A stretch of 46,934 nucleotides of DNA from the NCBI RefSeq assembly GCF_002101555.1, contig NZ_LQOL01000078.1, forward strand, positions 1 to 46,934, written 5' to 3'. The translations under genes were made by a program, and so were the position numbers. A model generated the notes under the pieces. It was not told where the DNA came from, did no database searches, and saw only the letters and a list, made by a program, of their open reading frames with translations. Positions 1 through 7,427 of the stretch are shown in pieces. The first letter of the stretch is position 1; the number at the start of each line of letters is the position of its first letter. The stretch comes from Mycolicibacterium canariasense. GTDB lineage: Bacteria > Actinomycetota > Actinomycetes > Mycobacteriales > Mycobacteriaceae.

Positions 1-73
1 CTACGCTCAACGACAGAGACCAGCCGCCGGCTGAGTTCTCACATCAGGAAGTCTCCGGACTCGCCGGGGCGAC

Positions 74-121
74 TCAGTCACCGACCACCGCCAACACAGC
101 CTGATACCGCTGCTCAGCCAC
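74..121 (-). pseudogene. 5' remnant of an IS481-like transposase gene
   Basis: A GTG start at 121 opens a 15-codon frame reading leftward, M-A-E-Q-R-Y-Q-A-V-L-A-V-V-G-D, closed by TGA at 74-76. From memory, this resembles the extreme N-terminus of actinobacterial IS481-family transposases, which continue into a helix-turn-helix. Here the frame stops where that helix should begin and nothing recognisable follows in 1-73, so I read it as the broken start of a transposase left by deletion. The call rests on a short match. The four repeats at 146-230 lie directly upstream of this start, where the element's end would be expected. Confidence 0.45.
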
Positions 122-145
122 GCTCAACTCCCTCATCTAGGGAGT

Positions 146-230
146 GTCAAGGATCAACCGAAGCAACTGACAAGCATCAGCCGAAACAACGTCAACCATC
201 AGCCGGAATAGAAATGTCACCCATCAACCG
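146..230. repeat. four imperfect direct repeats, probable IS end
   Basis: Four copies of a 15-base unit, consensus GWCAMSSATCARCCG, start at 146, 169, 191 and 216 (spacing 23, 22 and 25). The shared core is ATCAACCG or ATCAGCCG. They lie upstream of the transposase remnant at 74-121, in the position of an insertion-sequence end carrying multiple transposase-binding repeats. The repeats are seen directly; their role as an IS end is inferred. Confidence 0.55.
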
Positions 231-249
231 GGGTAATACACAGATCAAG

Positions 250-323
250 TGGGGCGGGCGGGGCTCGAACCCGCGACCAAGGGATTATGAGTCCCCGGCT
301 CTAACCAACTGAGCTACCGCCCC
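250..323 (-). tRNA. tRNA-Met (anticodon CAT)
   Basis: Reading the minus strand from 323, the cloverleaf is complete. The acceptor stem pairs GGGGCGG (317-323) with CCGCCCC (251-257), and the discriminator A is at 250. The D arm is GCTC/GAGC. A five-pair anticodon stem holds the loop CTCATAA, giving anticodon CAT. The T arm pairs 258-262 with 270-274. The 3' CCA is not encoded. CAT could also mark an Ile tRNA with lysidine, but elongator Met is the likelier reading. The 3' end faces the IS remnant, a usual side for mobile DNA. Confidence 0.93.
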
Positions 324-345
324 TGTCGCGCATCGGCGCGACAGG
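322..345. repeat. perfect stem-loop abutting the tRNA-Met 5' end
   Basis: A perfect 10-bp inverted repeat pairs CCTGTCGCGC (322-331) with GCGCGACAGG (336-345) around the loop ATCG. It overlaps the first two bases of the tRNA gene. In the tRNA transcript it would lie in the 5' leader, so it could guide processing or end transcription arriving from the right. No T run is present. Confidence 0.5.
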
Positions 346-565
346 CATCTTCGCACGTGCCAAGGCCACGAGCGATGGGCGGGTTACACACCCGGACGGT
401 CGGTCAGTACATCGCGGCGCTTCCGCTCACGCCGTGCTACGACACCGCGCTGTTCCAGCGCTGAATCCCCTTGATTCTGGCGAATACAGCACATTCCCAA
501 CATAGCTGCTCAAGAGCATCAAACCGATGGAACAGCAATCAATGCGGCGTTCGGCGACAAGTTTG

Positions 566-576
566 CTGTATACAAT
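566..576 (+). promoter_or_regulatory. putative -10 element and GntR/FCD operator
   Basis: The palindrome TGTATACA (567-574) resembles the TTGTATACAA-type operators used by many FCD-family GntR regulators. It overlaps TACAAT (571-576), a reasonable -10 hexamer about 30 bases before the regulator start at 605. The overlap suggests autoregulation. Site identity is inferred from sequence alone. Confidence 0.4.
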
Positions 577-604
577 TTTTGTAGATCGTATCCAGGGAGC
601 AGCT

Positions 605-1297
605 ATGGGAAATGAGAACGCCGCAGGCCGCGTGGCGTCGGTGCTGCGGGCCGAAATTTTGCAGGGGGACGTTGCGCCGGGCGCGCGGCTGTCCCAGCAG
701 GGCACGGCCGAGCGATTCGGGGTCAGCCGCATTCCGGTGCGTGATGCCCTCGCCATCCTCGCCGGGGAGGGACTCATACGTCCCAGTGCCAACGCCACCG
801 CCGTCGTAACCGGAATGTCGGTCACGGAGCTACAAGAACTCTACGAACTGCGCCAGGCGATCGAGCCTCTGGCCACCCAGCTCGCGGTCCCGAATGTCGG
901 CCGGGCAGACATTCTTTCGATGCAGCACCAGCTCGATGTCATGCGCATACAAACCGACGCCCGCCGGTGGCTGGCGGCTAATGCCGCCTTTCATGCGGCC
1001 GTCTATCGACGAGCCAACCGGCCCCGCATGATCGAACTCGTCGAACAACTGCGGCGCCTGACCGACCGGTACATGTACGTCCACCTGGAAGTCATCGGCC
1101 AGACCGAGCACCTCGATGCCGAGCACCTGAGCATCCTGGATGCCGTGGAACGGGGCGACGCCGTGGCAGCAGGGCAGCTCACACGCGACCACCTCGCGTC
1201 GTCACACGACTTCATCCTGACCTACATGCTCGAAATGCAGGGCGCCGCCAACGGTGACGGCGCCGAACCAGCGAGCGGCCGTGGCCGCCTGAGCTAG
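605..1297 (+). CDS. GntR family regulator, FadR/FCD subfamily
   Basis: A 230-residue one-component DNA-binding regulator. The N-terminal winged helix (residues about 8-75) contains the typical GntR segments SQQGTAERFGVSRIPVRDAL and LAGEGLI. An all-helical FCD ligand-binding domain (about 80-210) carries the ELYELR start and the FHAAVYRRANRPRM segment usual for metal/carboxylate-binding FCD domains. The ATG at 605 is chosen because AGGGAG (594-599) lies about 5 bases upstream; an in-frame extension back to 527 lacks a ribosome site. The ligand is unknown. The next gene starts 3 bases after the stop, so both may be cotranscribed. A TGTATACA palindrome lies 30 bases upstream. Confidence 0.85.
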   Translation: MGNENAAGRVASVLRAEILQGDVAPGARLSQQGTAERFGVSRIPVRDALAILAGEGLIRPSANATAVVTGMSVTELQELYELRQAIEPLATQLAVPNVGRADILSMQHQLDVMRIQTDARRWLAANAAFHAAVYRRANRPRMIELVEQLRRLTDRYMYVHLEVIGQTEHLDAEHLSILDAVERGDAVAAGQLTRDHLASSHDFILTYMLEMQGAANGDGAEPASGRGRLS

Positions 1298-1300
1298 ACG

Positions 1301-1549
1301 GTGATCACCATTCACGTCGTTGGCGTGCCCACTGACAACGCCGCGTCGCAACCGGACCGGGCAACGATTGTCGCCGCCTTGCGGTCACTGCCACCCTTGC
1401 ATCGTGACCTGATCCGCCGAGCCCATTTCGGCGGCTACACCACCCACGACATCGCCGCCGACCTCGGCCTGCCGGAACCCGTGGTCAAGTGCGAGCTGCA
1501 ATGTGCACTACGCATCATGAACCGATTCGTTCGATCGGCCTCACACTGA
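1301..1549 (+). CDS. orphan sigma-70 region 4-like small protein
   Basis: An 82-residue protein starting at GTG 1301, three bases after the GntR stop. Residues about 20-75 look like region 4 of an ECF-type sigma factor: the helix LRSLPPLHRDLIRRAHFGGY is followed by the helix-turn-helix TTHDIAADLGLPEPVVKCEL and then LQCALRIM. Region 2, needed to melt the -10 element, is absent, so it cannot act as a normal sigma factor. It may be a DNA-binding co-regulator or a sigma fragment. The final 9 bases overlap the convergent DinB-like gene. Confidence 0.6.
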   Translation: MITIHVVGVPTDNAASQPDRATIVAALRSLPPLHRDLIRRAHFGGYTTHDIAADLGLPEPVVKCELQCALRIMNRFVRSASH

Positions 1550-2041
1550 ACCCAAAGTGGTTGCCGCATCCAACTGTTCGCGAAGGATGTCACCGTGACC
1601 GGCGTGCCGGGCGAACTCCTCGACCATCGCGAGCAACGTCCATCGCATGCTCACCGTGCCCTCGCGCGGATTGTCCCTGGTGTCGTCGAGCCCGAACCGT
1701 GAGGCGATCTCCCGCGATCGCCGGCTGGCACGTTCGAATTCTGCGATGACGTCGGACAGCGATTCGTGGTCGGCCACGGCGAAGGTGCCTTCGTCGCGTT
1801 CGGAGTAGCCGTCGCAGTCCTGGGCTTCCAGACCCGCCCAGAACCGCTGGAACCAGATCCGTTCCGCCGCCGCGGCATGCTTGATCAACGAAATCGGCGT
1901 CGTCAGCGACGGCACCAAGCGCCTGTGGGCGTCACGGTCGGATAAGCCCCGCACCGTCTCGATCAGGGCCCGCCGATTGCGGTCGAGCAGGCACTCGATC
2001 ACAGCGCGCTCGGTACCACTGGTGATTCCGTGTTCGGACAT
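1541..2041 (-). CDS. DinB/DUF664 family putative thiol-dependent enzyme
   Basis: A 166-residue four-helix DinB-like protein. The metal triad of the family is visible as H55 (LIKHAAAAE), H146 and H149 (EFARHAGHGDILREQ). In actinobacteria these proteins act as mycothiol-dependent transferases or are uncharacterised; the substrate is unknown here. The start at 2041 has AGAAGGAA shortly upstream on the minus strand. The 181 bases between this gene and the esterase stop at 2223 must hold its promoter; I see no clear operator there. It converges on the sigma-like gene with a 9-base overlap. Confidence 0.8.
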   Translation of the reverse strand: MSEHGITSGTERAVIECLLDRNRRALIETVRGLSDRDAHRRLVPSLTTPISLIKHAAAAERIWFQRFWAGLEAQDCDGYSERDEGTFAVADHESLSDVIAEFERASRRSREIASRFGLDDTRDNPREGTVSMRWTLLAMVEEFARHAGHGDILREQLDAATTLGSV

Positions 2042-2222
2042 GAGGAATTCCTTCTGTCAGTTGGTGTTTGACGAGCCGAGGATCCACAGAGTCGTCCACA
2101 CGACTCGGCAGGATTTTCAGAGAACGGGTGAATGAGTTCCACCCATAGACCGGGGATGCGACGCATCTACCCGGCTCGTCAACTATGCCACGCTATCCCG
2201 CCGCGGCACCACCACTATGACG

Positions 2223-3167
2223 TCAGAGGCTGCTCAGCCTGTGCAAACGGTCGGCGATGACTCGCTGCGATACCGCCGCCTCCGCCGCGAACGCCTCGAA
2301 GGCGTGCGGGCAGCCAGGCAGTACGCGCAGTTCGGTGGGAACACCGGCATCGATCAGGCGGCGCGCGTACTCGATGTTCTCGTTGCGGAAGATGTCCAGA
2401 TCGCCGACGTCGATATAGGTGTCGGGCAATCCCGCGAGATCGGCTGCGCGCGCCGGCGCGGCGTACGGCGACACGTCGAGACCGCCGGCCGCATCACCGA
2501 GCAGGGCGCCCCACCCGGTGCGGTTGTCGTCGTAGTTCCACACCAGATACTCCGGCGCCAGTTGCGGATCCGGCTCCACGGTCCGGTCATCGAGCATCGG
2601 ATAGATGAGGATCTGCTGGGCCAGTGCCGGTCCGCCCCGATCGCGAGCCAGCAGGGCGACCCCGGCGGCCAGACCACCACCGGCACTGTCACCCATCACC
2701 GCGATCCGCGCCGGGTCGATGCCCAGTTCCGCGCTGTGCTCGGCCAGCCACACCAAACCGGTGTAGCAGTCCTCGACCGGTGTGGGGTGCGGATATTCCG
2801 GAGCGACCCGGTAATCGACCAGCAGCATCGACACACCGCTGCCCGCCGCATACGCCCGCATCGCCTGGTCGTAGACGGGCAGCATCGGCAGGATCATGCC
2901 GCCGCCGTGCAGGTACACCACGGCGGCTCCGGACGGCGACGCACCGGCGAACCAGGCCAGGCCGATCTCGGCGCCGTCATGCGCGGTCACGGTGTAGTCA
3001 GTGCGCTCGATCCCCGGCGTGGGTGTCTGGGTTTCGGCGAGCAGCGCGAACAGTTCGGCGCTGTTGGCTCTGCGGGTGGCGACGTCGCCCACCGGGGGCG
3101 TCACCGCATCTGCACTGGCGAATCGGCTGAGACCGTCGAGAACCTGCGGATCGATCTTCAACGCCAT
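2223..3167 (-). CDS. alpha/beta hydrolase, HSL-type esterase
   Basis: A 314-residue member of the hormone-sensitive-lipase family. The oxyanion-hole motif HGGG is at 87-90 and the nucleophile elbow GDSAGG carries S161. The acid is D256 or D258 in VGDLDIF, and the catalytic histidine is H288 in CPHAFEAF. Length and motif order match family IV carboxylesterases/lipases (Lip proteins in mycobacteria), which act on short-chain esters; the real substrate is not evident. It has no signal peptide and is probably cytosolic. It is transcribed divergently from the DUF732-like gene across about 107 bases. Confidence 0.87.
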   Translation of the reverse strand: MALKIDPQVLDGLSRFASADAVTPPVGDVATRRANSAELFALLAETQTPTPGIERTDYTVTAHDGAEIGLAWFAGASPSGAAVVYLHGGGMILPMLPVYDQAMRAYAAGSGVSMLLVDYRVAPEYPHPTPVEDCYTGLVWLAEHSAELGIDPARIAVMGDSAGGGLAAGVALLARDRGGPALAQQILIYPMLDDRTVEPDPQLAPEYLVWNYDDNRTGWGALLGDAAGGLDVSPYAAPARAADLAGLPDTYIDVGDLDIFRNENIEYARRLIDAGVPTELRVLPGCPHAFEAFAAEAAVSQRVIADRLHRLSSL

Positions 3168-3274
3168 GTGGCCATCCTAGACGGTCGCCCGCACGATGCT
3201 TCGGCGGCCCGGCAACGGCAACTCGAAGCGAAGCATCAACGACACCAATCGATTTCCGAATACACTGCGGTCTC

Positions 3275-3691
3275 ATGAGCGCGCCCCGCGGTGACAAGCC
3301 TGCCCGCAAACGAGTCATCGCAGTGGCCGTCGCCGTGAGCCTGGCGGTGATCGCCGCGGCGGTGGTGCTCGGCGTCCGTTGGATGCAGGATCGTCCCACC
3401 GTCGCGCCGGCGCCGCCCACCACGGCAGAAGTGACTCCGTCCGGCGAGCTCTCCCCCGCCCAACTCGCCGAGTACGACCAACGCCTGATCACCACGCTTC
3501 GATCCAAGGGCCTGGCGATCGAGAATCCGCGCATGACGGCCCGCGACGCGCACCTGCTCTGCGCACGTCTGCAGGGCGGGCAATCGGTCGAGCAGGCCAA
3601 GCGCGATTACGCCCAGGTGATCCAGGGCGACGTGACCGTCGCGGAGGTGTTCGTGTCGACGGTGATGGCGATCTACCCCAGCTGTCCTTGA
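3275..3691 (+). CDS. DUF732-like anchored/secreted protein
   Basis: A 138-residue protein with a basic N-terminus, one hydrophobic helix (residues about 13-35) and a Pro/Thr-rich linker. The C-terminal helical domain (about 55-138) runs FDRQLITTLRSKG-like, then LCARLQGGQSVEQAK, and ends in YPSCP. The two cysteines in LLC and SCP match the pair typical of mycobacterial DUF732 proteins, usually exported and of unknown function. The helix may be a signal anchor or an uncleaved signal. Function is unknown. Confidence 0.65.
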   Translation: MSAPRGDKPARKRVIAVAVAVSLAVIAAAVVLGVRWMQDRPTVAPAPPTTAEVTPSGELSPAQLAEYDQRLITTLRSKGLAIENPRMTARDAHLLCARLQGGQSVEQAKRDYAQVIQGDVTVAEVFVSTVMAIYPSCP

Positions 3692-3791
3692 CGGTCCACG
3701 GTTCCACCAGGGCCATCAGCGGTCTCGCGGCATCGCGCCACAGGAATTCGAGGGTGGCTCTCGCAGTACCTGTACCGTCAGGGTCTGCCCG

Positions 3792-4655
3792 ATGTCCAAC
3801 ACGCCTGTCAGCCTGGACACGATGAGAGACAACGAATCCACCGCCCATACCGACCTTTTCGGTCTGCGCGGGAAATACGCACTGGTCACGGGTGGCACCA
3901 GGGGCATCGGCCTGATGATTGCGCGTGGACTAACTCAGGCAGGTGCCCGCGTCGTGATCAGTTCACGCGACACGCACGCATGTACACAAGCACAGCAACA
4001 CCTGTCAGCATTCGGCGAAGTTCGCGCGATCCCCGCTGACCTATCCCGTCATGACGAATGTCAGCGTCTTTCCGACCTCGTGACCTCCAAATCGAAGCGA
4101 CTGGACATCCTTGTCAACAATGCAGGAGTGATGTGGCGCGAGCCGTTGGCGACATTCCCGGACGAGGCGTGGGACACGGTGATCGACCTCAACCTCAAGT
4201 CGCCGTTCTGGCTAATTCAAGCGCTGCTGCCCGCTCTTCGCGAGGCCGGCACCGCCGATGATCCCGCGCGGATCATCAACGTCGGCAGCATCGCCGCCAT
4301 CCACGTCGCCCAAGCTCCCAACTACTCGTACGCCAGTAGCAAGGCGGCGCTCCATCAACTCACCAGGGTGCTTGCCAGAGAACTGGGACCGCAGCACATC
4401 ACGGTGAACGCGGTCGCGCCCGGAGTGTTCCCATCGCAGATGATGTCATCCACCCTCGATGCCATCGGTGACACGATCGCGGCAGCCGCACCGCTGCGCC
4501 GGCTCGGCCGTGATGACGACATGGCAGGTACCGCCGTCTTTCTCGCCAGCCGAGCCGGGTCATATCTGACCGGCGCCATCATCCCGGTCGACGGCGGCGT
4601 AGCGACGACCGCAACGGGCACACCCGGGGTTCTGTCGGCGTCCGCTGGGCAGTGA
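3792..4655 (+). CDS. SDR family oxidoreductase
   Basis: A 287-residue classical short-chain dehydrogenase. The cofactor motif TGGTRGIG is at 33-40, NNAG at 109-112, the catalytic S166 is in NVGSIAAI, and the Y180-x3-K184 pair is in YSYASSK. The C-terminal PVDGGVA ends the fold. It would use NAD(P)H on a carbonyl or alcohol; overall it resembles RhlG-type 3-oxoacyl reductases, but the substrate cannot be read. The start at 3792 gives about 20 residues before the fold; the in-frame ATG at 3822 is an alternative. It is followed by an MmyB-type regulator on the same strand, a common regulator-reductase pairing. Confidence 0.85.
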   Translation: MSNTPVSLDTMRDNESTAHTDLFGLRGKYALVTGGTRGIGLMIARGLTQAGARVVISSRDTHACTQAQQHLSAFGEVRAIPADLSRHDECQRLSDLVTSKSKRLDILVNNAGVMWREPLATFPDEAWDTVIDLNLKSPFWLIQALLPALREAGTADDPARIINVGSIAAIHVAQAPNYSYASSKAALHQLTRVLARELGPQHITVNAVAPGVFPSQMMSSTLDAIGDTIAAAAPLRRLGRDDDMAGTAVFLASRAGSYLTGAIIPVDGGVATTATGTPGVLSASAGQ

Positions 4656-4745
4656 ACCCTGCGTGCCAGTTCTCGACAGGTGTCGGGGTACCCGCAGTGC
4701 CTCCCTCGAACAGCGGGACGGGCCTACGGTGAAGGCATGGCCACA

Positions 4746-5627
4746 ATGGATCTGCGCACCGAGATCCGCAACTTTCTCAACTCACGTCGCGCCCGCATCA
4801 CACCGGAGCAGGCGGGCTTGAACGCTTACGGAGGCCACCGTCGGGTGAAGGGCCTGCGGCGCGAAGAGGTGGCGCTGCTGGCAGGAATATCGGTCGACTA
4901 CTACGTGCGCATGGAGCGTGGCAGCCTCGCCGGTGCCTCCGACAGTGTGCTCGACGCGTTGGCCTCTGCCCTACAACTCGACGAAGCCGAGCGCGAGCAC
5001 CTCTTCCAGCTGGCACGCCGATCCCGAGGGCCGACCCGTCGACACCGGCACGAACCAGCCGTGACGGTGCGCCCTCCGTTACAACAGGTACTCGACGCCA
5101 TCACCGATGCGCCGGCGTGGATTCGTAACAGCCGATACGACGTGCTCGCGATGAATCGTTTGGCCCGCGCGCTGTACGCACCGATGCTGGCCGACCCGCG
5201 ACGGCCCGCAAACACAGCTCGGTTCGTCTATCTACGTCCTGAGACGGCCCAGAAATTCCTGGTCGACTACCACCAGATCGCCAGGGACGCGGCCGCCAAG
5301 CTCCGGATGGAAGCTGGCCGCAACCCGAACGACAAGGACCTGATTGCCCTGATCGGCGAATTATCGACGTGCAGTGAGCTATTCCGGCAGACATGGGCAT
5401 CGCAGGACGTCCGGCTGCTTCGGTCCGGACGTAAGCGATTACACCATCCGGTCGTGGGTCAGCTCGATCTGGACGTCGAGTCCTTACAGCTGACCGACCC
5501 CAATCTGCACCTCAACGTGTACACCGCGGCCGCGGGCACGCCGACCGCGGACGGTCTCGCACTACTGGCGTCGTGGGCGGCTACCCAACAGATGTCGTCG
5601 ACGGAATCTCACGCGCTCAGCGAGTAA
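4746..5627 (+). CDS. helix-turn-helix regulator with MmyB-like ligand domain
   Basis: A protein of about 293 residues. The N-terminal XRE-type HTH holds the hallmark RRVKGLRREEVALLAGIS followed by DYYVRMERG. The C-terminal part (about 105-285) is the MmyB-like PAS domain, with the VLDAITDAPAWIRNSRYDV and ALYAPM segments. This family often controls neighbouring SDR or efflux genes and may bind fatty acids. The ATG at 4746 is preferred because GAAGG (4731-4735) lies 10 bases upstream; ATG 4737 is too close to that site. It lies 90 bases downstream of the SDR gene, the likely target. Confidence 0.82.
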   Translation: MDLRTEIRNFLNSRRARITPEQAGLNAYGGHRRVKGLRREEVALLAGISVDYYVRMERGSLAGASDSVLDALASALQLDEAEREHLFQLARRSRGPTRRHRHEPAVTVRPPLQQVLDAITDAPAWIRNSRYDVLAMNRLARALYAPMLADPRRPANTARFVYLRPETAQKFLVDYHQIARDAAAKLRMEAGRNPNDKDLIALIGELSTCSELFRQTWASQDVRLLRSGRKRLHHPVVGQLDLDVESLQLTDPNLHLNVYTAAAGTPTADGLALLASWAATQQMSSTESHALSE

Positions 5628-5773
5628 CTCCGACCGCTTCGTTAATCGTGCGAACGGCCACTCCCACGTCGACGGCGACGCTGTCCCTGACCCCCACAGG
5701 TTCCCGTTAGCCGGTAACCAAGTTGGCCGCTGGCCGGGACGCGGTGGGATTCGCCGGACTGTTTCATCGTGTC

Positions 5774-6448
5774 ATGACATTCAACCGGCGACTCTTCCTC
5801 GGTGGCGCGGGTGCCGTCGGCGCCGCAGCCGCGGGCGGGTTCGGGCTGGACCGAGCGCTGTCTCCCGAGACGACCACGGAGGATCATTCGATGACCATGA
5901 GCGACAACCGTTTCGGCGATCCGCGTATCCCTGCTGAGACGATCACCAACCAGTCGCACCTGTTCCGTCTCGGCGCCATGGCGCCGCTGACCTTCGACGG
6001 CGGCAGCCTGCGCCAAGCCAGTGAGGACAACTTCCCGATCCTGGCCGGCCAGCAGGCCAGCGCCGCGCTGGTCACCTTGGTTCCGGGCGCCATCCGGGAA
6101 CCACATTGGCATCCCAGCGCCTGGGAGATCAACGTCGTCACCGCCGGCACCGCGACGTGGACGGTGCTGGATCCACAAGGCAACACCCAGGACTTCGAGG
6201 CACACACCGGCGATCTGGTGTTCGCCCCGCAAGGATCGCTGCACTACTTCGAAAACCGGGGTTCCGAGGACCTGCAGGTGGTGATCGTGTTCAACGCCAG
6301 CACCGCCGAAGGCAAGGACGACATCGGCATCGGTGCCGCGCTGACCAAGCTGCCGGCTCGCGTTCTGGGCGCGGTGTTCGGCGTGGACGCCACGACCTTC
6401 GACGGCTTCAAGAAGATCGACAGTTCACTGACCATCCTGCGGCCGTGA
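5774..6448 (+). CDS. Tat-exported cupin (oxalate decarboxylase-like)
   Basis: A 224-residue single-domain cupin. The N-terminus carries the twin-arginine pattern NRRLFLGGAG followed by an Ala/Gly-rich hydrophobic stretch, so folded, metal-loaded export is likely. Cupin motif 1, G-x5-HxH-x4-E-x6-G, is perfect, with H111, H113 and E118. Motif 2 supplies H157 in APQGSLHYFEN. These four residues bind Mn or Fe in oxalate decarboxylases and germin-like proteins. Only one cupin is present, whereas oxalate decarboxylases have two, so the reaction is uncertain. The start at 5774 puts the RR motif at residues 5-6. Confidence 0.82.
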   Translation: MTFNRRLFLGGAGAVGAAAAGGFGLDRALSPETTTEDHSMTMSDNRFGDPRIPAETITNQSHLFRLGAMAPLTFDGGSLRQASEDNFPILAGQQASAALVTLVPGAIREPHWHPSAWEINVVTAGTATWTVLDPQGNTQDFEAHTGDLVFAPQGSLHYFENRGSEDLQVVIVFNASTAEGKDDIGIGAALTKLPARVLGAVFGVDATTFDGFKKIDSSLTILRP

Positions 6449-6563
6449 TGGCACCGGCACCGCGATGTGAGATTGCCCGCAGGGACCGATTTTGATGCCG
6501 CTGTCCAAGTTGGGCGGTGCCAGACTGTTTTACATGGCCGTTACATGGGAATGGTCCTGAGCA

Positions 6564-7163
6564 GTGACCACACGACACCGCCCGCTCTCGACATGGCTGC
6601 GATGCCTTGCCGGCCGCCACCCGCTGTCGCGGCGGACCGACCGCGTCCAGGCTCGCGTGTTGGCACTGGCCATCGTGGTCGCCGTCATCGCCATACCGAT
6701 GTGCGTCGTCCCCGCCCGCGCCCATCAAGCTGCGGTGCTCAGCCGGGCCGAGGCGCAGCTTCGCACCCTGCGGCCCGTTGATGCCGTGGTGCTTCCGCCC
6801 GCGACGACGGCCTCGCCGTCCCGCATGCCGAGCGCCTCACGCACGGTGCGCGTGCAGTGGAAGGCCGCCTTCGCGGACCGAACGGCCGATGTGCAGACCC
6901 GCGCCATCGCACGGCCCGGTGATCACATCCGCATCTGGCTCGACGAAAAGGGCGACCCCACCGCCGCGCCGTTGTCGCACACCGATGCCGCGAGCCAGGC
7001 CGTCGCCTACGGCGTCGCGATCTGGGTTTCGATCACCGCCGTCTGCGCCGCGCTCTATCTGCTGGTGCGCCACCTCCTCGACCGTCGTCGTCTCGCCGCC
7101 TGGGAGCACGAATGGCGACGGGTCAGCACCAGCGACGGCGGTTGGGCTAACCGCGACCGCTGA
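6564..7163 (+). CDS. Rv1733c-like two-helix membrane protein
   Basis: A 199-residue protein starting at GTG 6564. The N-terminal GRHPLSRRTDRVQARVLALA is the recognisable opening of the mycobacterial Rv1733c family. A first membrane helix covers about 29-50 and a second about 145-170 (VAYGVAIWVSITAVCAALYLL), with an extracytoplasmic domain of about 90 residues between and a basic C-tail. Rv1733c is a hypoxia/DosR-induced antigen of unknown function; no DosR box was identified here. Function is unknown. Confidence 0.7.
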   Translation: MTTRHRPLSTWLRCLAGRHPLSRRTDRVQARVLALAIVVAVIAIPMCVVPARAHQAAVLSRAEAQLRTLRPVDAVVLPPATTASPSRMPSASRTVRVQWKAAFADRTADVQTRAIARPGDHIRIWLDEKGDPTAAPLSHTDAASQAVAYGVAIWVSITAVCAALYLLVRHLLDRRRLAAWEHEWRRVSTSDGGWANRDR

Positions 7164-7372
7164 TGCGGGTTGCCGTTGGGCGATCAACGGCAGAGCCTGA
7201 GCAGCTCCTGGCGCCATGCCGCCACACACACCGCACCGGACTCGGCAAACGCCGCCGACGGCACGCCGAAGCAATGCGCGTTGTCAAACGTGAACCTTTG
7301 TGCACGCCTGTGCCTTGATTGATGCCACTCACGCAAAGATCCAGTTCACTTCGACCCTTGTTTATGGCGTGG

Positions 7373-7426
7373 GTCACATGATAGAACCATGTCTGTCAGA
7401 TGTGACAGTGATGGAACGGATGTGAC
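7373..7426 (+). promoter_or_regulatory. ATGTGAC repeats and palindrome before the SorC/PTS operon
   Basis: The heptamer ATGTGAC occurs three times: inverted at 7373-7379 (GTCACAT), direct at 7400-7406 and direct at 7420-7426. The middle copy overlaps a perfect palindrome, CTGTCA-GATG-TGACAG (7393-7408). This cluster sits just before the preferred SorC start at 7428, so it is a good candidate operator for SorC autoregulation and control of the whole operon. The half-site order (TCACA before TGTGA) argues against a CRP site. Confidence 0.5.
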
Positions 7427-7427
7427 G

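Noticed and set aside
146..230. CRISPR array
   Set aside because: Only four 15-base imperfect repeats with 7-10 base gaps, no spacers of the usual length and no cas genes.
2217..3278. Long plus-strand open frame opposite the esterase gene
   Set aside because: It lies antisense to a gene with a full catalytic triad, and its translation is Arg/His/Gln-rich with no domain, the usual GC-rich shadow.
7373..7406. CRP/cAMP site before the SorC gene
   Set aside because: CRP sites read TGTGA-N6-TCACA; here the half-sites are in the opposite order and 20 bases apart.
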